DNA of 64,000 nt from assembly GCF_014287515.2 (NCBI RefSeq), contig NZ_CP092473.1:2445001-2509000 (forward strand). The letters run 5' to 3'. Positions 60,354 through 64,000 of this stretch are shown here, in pieces. The DNA is from Roseburia rectibacter (GTDB lineage Bacteria; Bacillota; Clostridia; Lachnospirales; Lachnospiraceae). How positions within the stretch are numbered: position 1 is the first letter of the stretch; each line of letters starts with the position of its first letter. The notes below the pieces were generated by a model, which saw only the letters and a program-made list of their open reading frames with translations, was not told the DNA's origin and made no database searches. The position numbers and the translations under genes were made by a program.

Positions 60354-62392
60354 TGCTCCGCTCCTCCTGCAAAATAAAATGACAGGATAAATACCGGATT
60401 TTCTGCCTGCATCAGATGATAACGCCCTGCCTTTTTCGCCCTGCCAACAGACATCTGAATGATTTCTTCCTGTTCCACCGGAAATTCATTTAATATAGAA
60501 GAAACAGCTCCAACCGTCTCTAATGTTATCGCTGTCACCACCACACGCATACGTGGATTTTTCTGGTATAAATCCGTTAATATAGCCATTAAACTGCCAT
60601 TGCTTCCGCCAATAAAAACATGTGTCGGAACCGGAAGATCTGCAAATACCAAAGGTGCCTCCCCTCGAATCACTTTTACATTGGAAAGTTCAAATTTTTC
60701 ACAGTTCTTTTCGATCAATGAAGCTGCCTCCGGCTTTCGCTCGATCGCATAGACTGTAAGATTTTTCGATAACCTTGCCATTTCAACTGCGATCGAACCT
60801 GTCCCGCTTCCGATATCATAGACGACTGAATTTTCTTTCAGCCGCATTTTACAGATAGCGGTCTCTCTGACTTCCTCTTTTGTCATCGGAACCTTATCAC
60901 GGCAGAATGCATCATCCGGCAGACCGTGAGTCAGGAATTTCCGGTCAGCGTCTTTTCCTGTTTCATGAATTTCTTTATTTTGGATCAGACAGGTAAAGAG
61001 TCCTTCGTCCGCAAGCTGTATACATTCTTCCGGCGATAAGGTTTTAATCTGTTCATCCGGATAAGAAAGTGCATACCCGACCGTCACAGCCGTTTCTTTT
61101 AATCCACAGTCCAAAAGTCTCTTTCCAATTTCACGGACATCCAAAACACCTGATGTGATAACGAACACTTTCCGGTTCGTCCTGACAGTCTCCATCAGAA
61201 GTTCCATATGATCTGTTCCGTGCAGACTGATGATTTTTGCATCCTGCCAGCTGTTACCGCTTCTAGCAGCCAGATAGGAAACGGAAGAAATCCCCGGACA
61301 GACAGATACTTCCATATCGCATCTTTCCTGCAATGCCTGTACCATTTTTTCTGCCCCGCTGTAAAACCCGGTATCACCGGAAAACAAAATAACAGCCTGT
61401 GGAACAGCTGTTTCCAGATATGGAAGAATATCTTTTGCCAGGTAATATGGTAGCCGTCTGGCAGATAAATTCCACTGCGCAGGCACAGCGTCCAACAGCC
61501 TTTTTGCCCCGAATAACAGATCTGCGCTTCTAATGCGCTCTGCCACTTCCTCCGTGATCAGTTTTGTATTCCCCATACCGATTCCGACGAGAGATACCTG
61601 CATCTTTTTTCTTCTGATCTCTTTCCCGGTCAGACGCTCAATCTCTTTTAAAATCTCCTCTAAATTTTCCTTCTGTTCTCCGTTTTCCGCCTCCGGGTTT
61701 TTGATCACATAAACGGAAACTCCTGCCTTTTTTGCAGCACTGATCTTCTCTGAAAATCCGCCTATCGCTCCACTCTCTTTTGTAACCATATGTGCGATCT
61801 GATACTGATGAAAAAGTGCCAGATTCATTTCTTCCGAAAATGGTCCCTGCATGGCAATAATCTGTTTTCCGGTAATACCATTCCGGTGACAGATCTCTAT
61901 ACTCTCCATTCCCGGAAGGACACGGACAAACAGACGTTTTTTTAATGTCTCATTTTCGCAATAACAATGCAGTTCCTTGCTGCCTGTGGTAAGTAAGATA
62001 TTTCCGGTTGTCTGCTCAAGGGCACGGACACATTCCTGCTGCGACTTTGCATAGATCACATTGTTTTCTTCTCCGGCAGACTGTAATGTCCGTCTTAAAC
62101 GGTAATATGGAAGTCTGACCTGTTCTGCCGCCTGCCTGATATTCGAAGAAACCAGAACCGCATAAGGATGTGTTGCATCAACTACTGCTGTATAGTCTCC
62201 ATTTTGCATAAATTCTTTCATTTCATCTTCCGCAAGCCGTCCGGTATGAATATTCCGGTACTTTCCTTCGGTCATGACTTCATGCCCATATTCTGTGGCT
62301 ACACAGACATCTGCACAGATTCCGGAAGCATCTAAAATGTCTGCTAACTGCCTTCCCTCTGTCGTACCGGAAAAAATCAAAATGCGTTTCAT
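60350..62392 (-). CDS. CobK-CbiE-CbiT fusion: precorrin-6A reductase and precorrin-6B C5,15-methyltransferase/decarboxylase
   Basis: A 680-residue three-domain protein. Residues 1-~260 are CobK/CbiJ reductase (MKRILIFSGTTEGRQLADIL; VDATHPYAVLVSSNI). From about 270, VSLVGIGMGNTKLITEEVAE begins CbiE, with FSGDTGFYSGAEK. From about 480, CbiT shows MTKEEVRETAICKMRL and YDIGSGTGSIAVEMA. The fusion supplies C5 and C15 methylation, C12 decarboxylation and ring reduction. The ATG at 62392 overlaps the cbiH stop; longer starts upstream are antithetical to that overlap. Confidence 0.94.
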   Translation of the reverse strand: MKRILIFSGTTEGRQLADILDASGICADVCVATEYGHEVMTEGKYRNIHTGRLAEDEMKEFMQNGDYTAVVDATHPYAVLVSSNIRQAAEQVRLPYYRLRRTLQSAGEENNVIYAKSQQECVRALEQTTGNILLTTGSKELHCYCENETLKKRLFVRVLPGMESIEICHRNGITGKQIIAMQGPFSEEMNLALFHQYQIAHMVTKESGAIGGFSEKISAAKKAGVSVYVIKNPEAENGEQKENLEEILKEIERLTGKEIRRKKMQVSLVGIGMGNTKLITEEVAERIRSADLLFGAKRLLDAVPAQWNLSARRLPYYLAKDILPYLETAVPQAVILFSGDTGFYSGAEKMVQALQERCDMEVSVCPGISSVSYLAARSGNSWQDAKIISLHGTDHMELLMETVRTNRKVFVITSGVLDVREIGKRLLDCGLKETAVTVGYALSYPDEQIKTLSPEECIQLADEGLFTCLIQNKEIHETGKDADRKFLTHGLPDDAFCRDKVPMTKEEVRETAICKMRLKENSVVYDIGSGTGSIAVEMARLSKNLTVYAIERKPEAASLIEKNCEKFELSNVKVIRGEAPLVFADLPVPTHVFIGGSNGSLMAILTDLYQKNPRMRVVVTAITLETVGAVSSILNEFPVEQEEIIQMSVGRAKKAGRYHLMQAENPVFILSFYFAGGAEQ

Positions 62393-63120
62393 ATGTGATA
62401 TCCCCTTTTGGTGACGAGATGTCCGTCTATGATCTTTGTCTCCGAGTTGCCGATAAATACCGTTGTAAACATATTTACCTGACATTCTCTCAATTCTTTT
62501 AACGTGCACAGTTCCATTTTTGACTCGTCTCTTCCGATATTTTCCACATACCCGCACGGACGTGTCTCCTCGACTGTCTCTAACAGAATGTCGCAGGCGC
62601 GCATCAGATAATCTGCCCTTTTTCTGCTCGACGGATTATAGACCGCAATCGCAAAATCCCCGTCTGCCGCCGCTCTTAATCGTTTTTCTATCTTTTCCCA
62701 CGGTGTTAAAAGATCACTTAAACTGATCACACAAAAATCATGGTTTAACGGTGCACCAAGACATGCTGCGCCGCTTAACGCAGCGGTAACGCCCGGCACA
62801 ACACAAAGTTCACAGTCCGGGTAGTTTTCCCCGATCTCATACATCAAAGATGCCATTCCGTAAACTCCGGCATCCCCACTGCAGATCAAGGCAACTTTTT
62901 TTCCTTCTTCTGCCTTTTCAAAACAAAGAATGCAGCGCTCACGTTCCTGTTTCATCGGTGTGGACAACTGCTCTTTTCCGGCAAATGCCTCTCCTAATAA
63001 TTTTAAATAAACCTGATATCCGATGATCGTATCACAGGACATCAATGTCTCGTATGCCTGCATCGTCATCATAGACTCCTCACCTGGTCCCATTCCAACA
63101 ATATATATTTTATGTTTCAT
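62389..63120 (-). CDS. cbiH: Precorrin-3B/cobalt-factor III C17-methyltransferase
   Basis: A 243-residue SAM-dependent methyltransferase. KIYIVGMGPGEESMMTMQAY is the SAM loop; LICSGDAGVYGMASLMYEIG, VVPGVTAALSGAACLGAPLN and IAVYNPSSRKRADYLMRAC are CbiH/CobJ hallmarks. It carries out C17 methylation with ring contraction. The ATG at 63120 overlaps the end of cbiG; a TTG one codon earlier is closer to the GGAG and possible. It overlaps the fusion gene by four bases. Confidence 0.95.
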   Translation of the reverse strand: MKHKIYIVGMGPGEESMMTMQAYETLMSCDTIIGYQVYLKLLGEAFAGKEQLSTPMKQERERCILCFEKAEEGKKVALICSGDAGVYGMASLMYEIGENYPDCELCVVPGVTAALSGAACLGAPLNHDFCVISLSDLLTPWEKIEKRLRAAADGDFAIAVYNPSSRKRADYLMRACDILLETVEETRPCGYVENIGRDESKMELCTLKELRECQVNMFTTVFIGNSETKIIDGHLVTKRGYHI

Positions 63121-64000
63121 CAAATCTTACACTCCATTCCCGCTCCGCTATTGCGAGCGTCATTCCGTCTTTTGCTTTCTTTCTGAGCAGTAATCTGCCC
63201 CGTAATAGCACTTTTTTCTGATTTTCACTACCGTCACAGCATACCTTTGGTTCTTCTTTCTGGCATGCCGCAAGCGCTGCACGCTCACAGACATTGTCCA
63301 CACCGACTGTCTGTGAAACAAATTCTGAACTGCTAAAAAAACCCGGTATTTCTTTTAAAACCTCTTTCGGATATGCCAGAAAATCCAACCCGTATTTTTC
63401 TGCAAATTGCAAAAAACCCGGTTCTTCTTTTTTCAGATCAATTGTGGCAAGCGCATTGACTGCCTGTATAGCTATCTGCTCCTGTTCTAATGTCTCTAAT
63501 ACAAACTGCTCAATCTCCTCACAGGATTTTCCCCTCTTGCAGCCCATACCAAGGATGATGGAACGTGGAACCAGCCAGAGTGGCTCTGTATGTGCTTTAA
63601 CTTCCAACTGTTCATCCATAACCTGATTTAGGAGAAGTTTTTTTACCGGATATCTTGCAGATATTATAACATCCGGCACTATCAGATTTTCTTCCTCACA
63701 TATTTTCATAGCCGGTAAAATGACCGAATCCGGTACATTTCCCTCGATTTTTCCATCTGTCAGCATCACGATCTTTTTTCCATCAAGCACCTTCGATGAG
63801 ACTGCTGCGATCTGTGCTTTATTCTGTATCAAAAGCCCATTTTCTTTTGCAAAAACATCCACCGCAAATGCATGATTGACATCGGTTGCTGTCGTGATGA
63901 CAGGCACTGCACCGATCCTATCTGCAAGCAGTCTTGCAAGATTATTTGCCCCACCGTAATGTCCGGATAAAACCGGGATAACAAACTGCCCTGCCTCATC
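63110..64000 (-). CDS. cbiG: Cobalt-precorrin-5A hydrolase CbiG, 3' part (runs off right edge)
   Basis: The 296 visible residues start inside the N-terminal domain, with FVIPVLSGHYGGANNLARLL and VPVITTATDVNHAFAVDV. The C-terminal domain has LGMGCKRGKSCEEIEQFVLE, ALATIDLKKEEPGFLQFAEK and SQTVGVDNVCERAALAA. CbiG opens the delta-lactone of cobalt-precorrin-5A, releasing acetaldehyde. Its stop overlaps the cbiH start. The 5' end and any upstream cobalamin riboswitch are outside the window. Confidence 0.95.
   Translation of the reverse strand, partial: DEAGQFVIPVLSGHYGGANNLARLLADRIGAVPVITTATDVNHAFAVDVFAKENGLLIQNKAQIAAVSSKVLDGKKIVMLTDGKIEGNVPDSVILPAMKICEEENLIVPDVIISARYPVKKLLLNQVMDEQLEVKAHTEPLWLVPRSIILGMGCKRGKSCEEIEQFVLETLEQEQIAIQAVNALATIDLKKEEPGFLQFAEKYGLDFLAYPKEVLKEIPGFFSSSEFVSQTVGVDNVCERAALAACQKEEPKVCCDGSENQKKVLLRGRLLLRKKAKDGMTLAIAEREWSVRFDET

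Overview
The window looks like a low-GC Firmicutes chromosome, most likely a Lachnospiraceae gut anaerobe of the Roseburia type. The signs are [FeFe]-hydrogenase maturases, GH94 phosphorylases with AraC regulators, spore coat and SleB-like genes, an anaerobic (cbi) cobalamin pathway and AGGAGG-type ribosome binding sites. The genus is inferred from gene content and protein style, not from a marker gene. Almost all genes lie on the minus strand. I see no rRNA, tRNA, CRISPR array, prophage or transposase gene.

Layout. 1-500: 5' part of a Stealth-type capsule phosphotransferase. 660-2970: htpG with a CIRCE operator and terminator. 3.0-7.4 kb: hydF, hydG, hydE and a TM1266-like small protein, i.e. 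H-cluster maturation. 7.5-11.6 kb: hypB, a 909-residue Fe-S/flavin oxidoreductase and hypA under one promoter. 11.7-12.3 kb: a deletion scar joining a broken flavin-oxidase-like gene to a tspO-like gene. 12.4-23.2 kb: a sugar locus with a binding protein, two permeases, two GH94 phosphorylases and two AraC regulators. It shares a 12-bp promoter motif at identical spacing in front of the transporter and the phosphorylases. 23.2-24.6 kb: a MATE exporter. 24.78-25.80 kb: two inverted copies of a ~373-bp element that folds into the same branched structure with compensatory changes, the strongest candidate here for an undescribed structured RNA or repeat family. 25.9-29.8 kb: a ferrous iron operon (feoA, feoA, feoB split by a frameshift, a Cys-rich small protein, a Fur-like regulator and an HMA protein).

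30-33 kb: two-component system. 33.4-36 kb: an AAA/DUF4143 ATPase, an isoprenylcysteine methyltransferase-like protein and a small DUF6061-like protein. 36.1-41.4 kb: a MacB-like ABC transporter with its own sensor/regulator pair, as in peptide-antibiotic sensing modules. 41.4-46.9 kb: a radical SAM protein, GNAT, two AT-rich membrane proteins, DegV, a metallophosphatase-acetyltransferase fusion, a YbaK remnant and a Dabb protein. 47-48.7 kb: an NhaC antiporter. 48.9-52.9 kb: a pair of exporter-fold ABC half-transporters behind a YgbA-like gene and two inverted DtxR/IdeR-type boxes, suggesting a metal- or siderophore-linked role. 53-57 kb: small coat proteins, a hybrid histidine kinase, a degenerate TtcA-like protein and a SleB-like hydrolase. 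57.2-64 kb: a tightly overlapped cobalamin operon running off the right edge (cbiG, cbiH, a CobK-CbiE-CbiT fusion, cbiA, cbiL, a Cys-rich small protein and a MetH-activation-like protein).

Themes: iron and Fe-S metabolism (hydEFG, feo, DtxR-like boxes), hydrogen metabolism and corrinoids. A leader repeat carrying a ribosome binding site recurs at three places.
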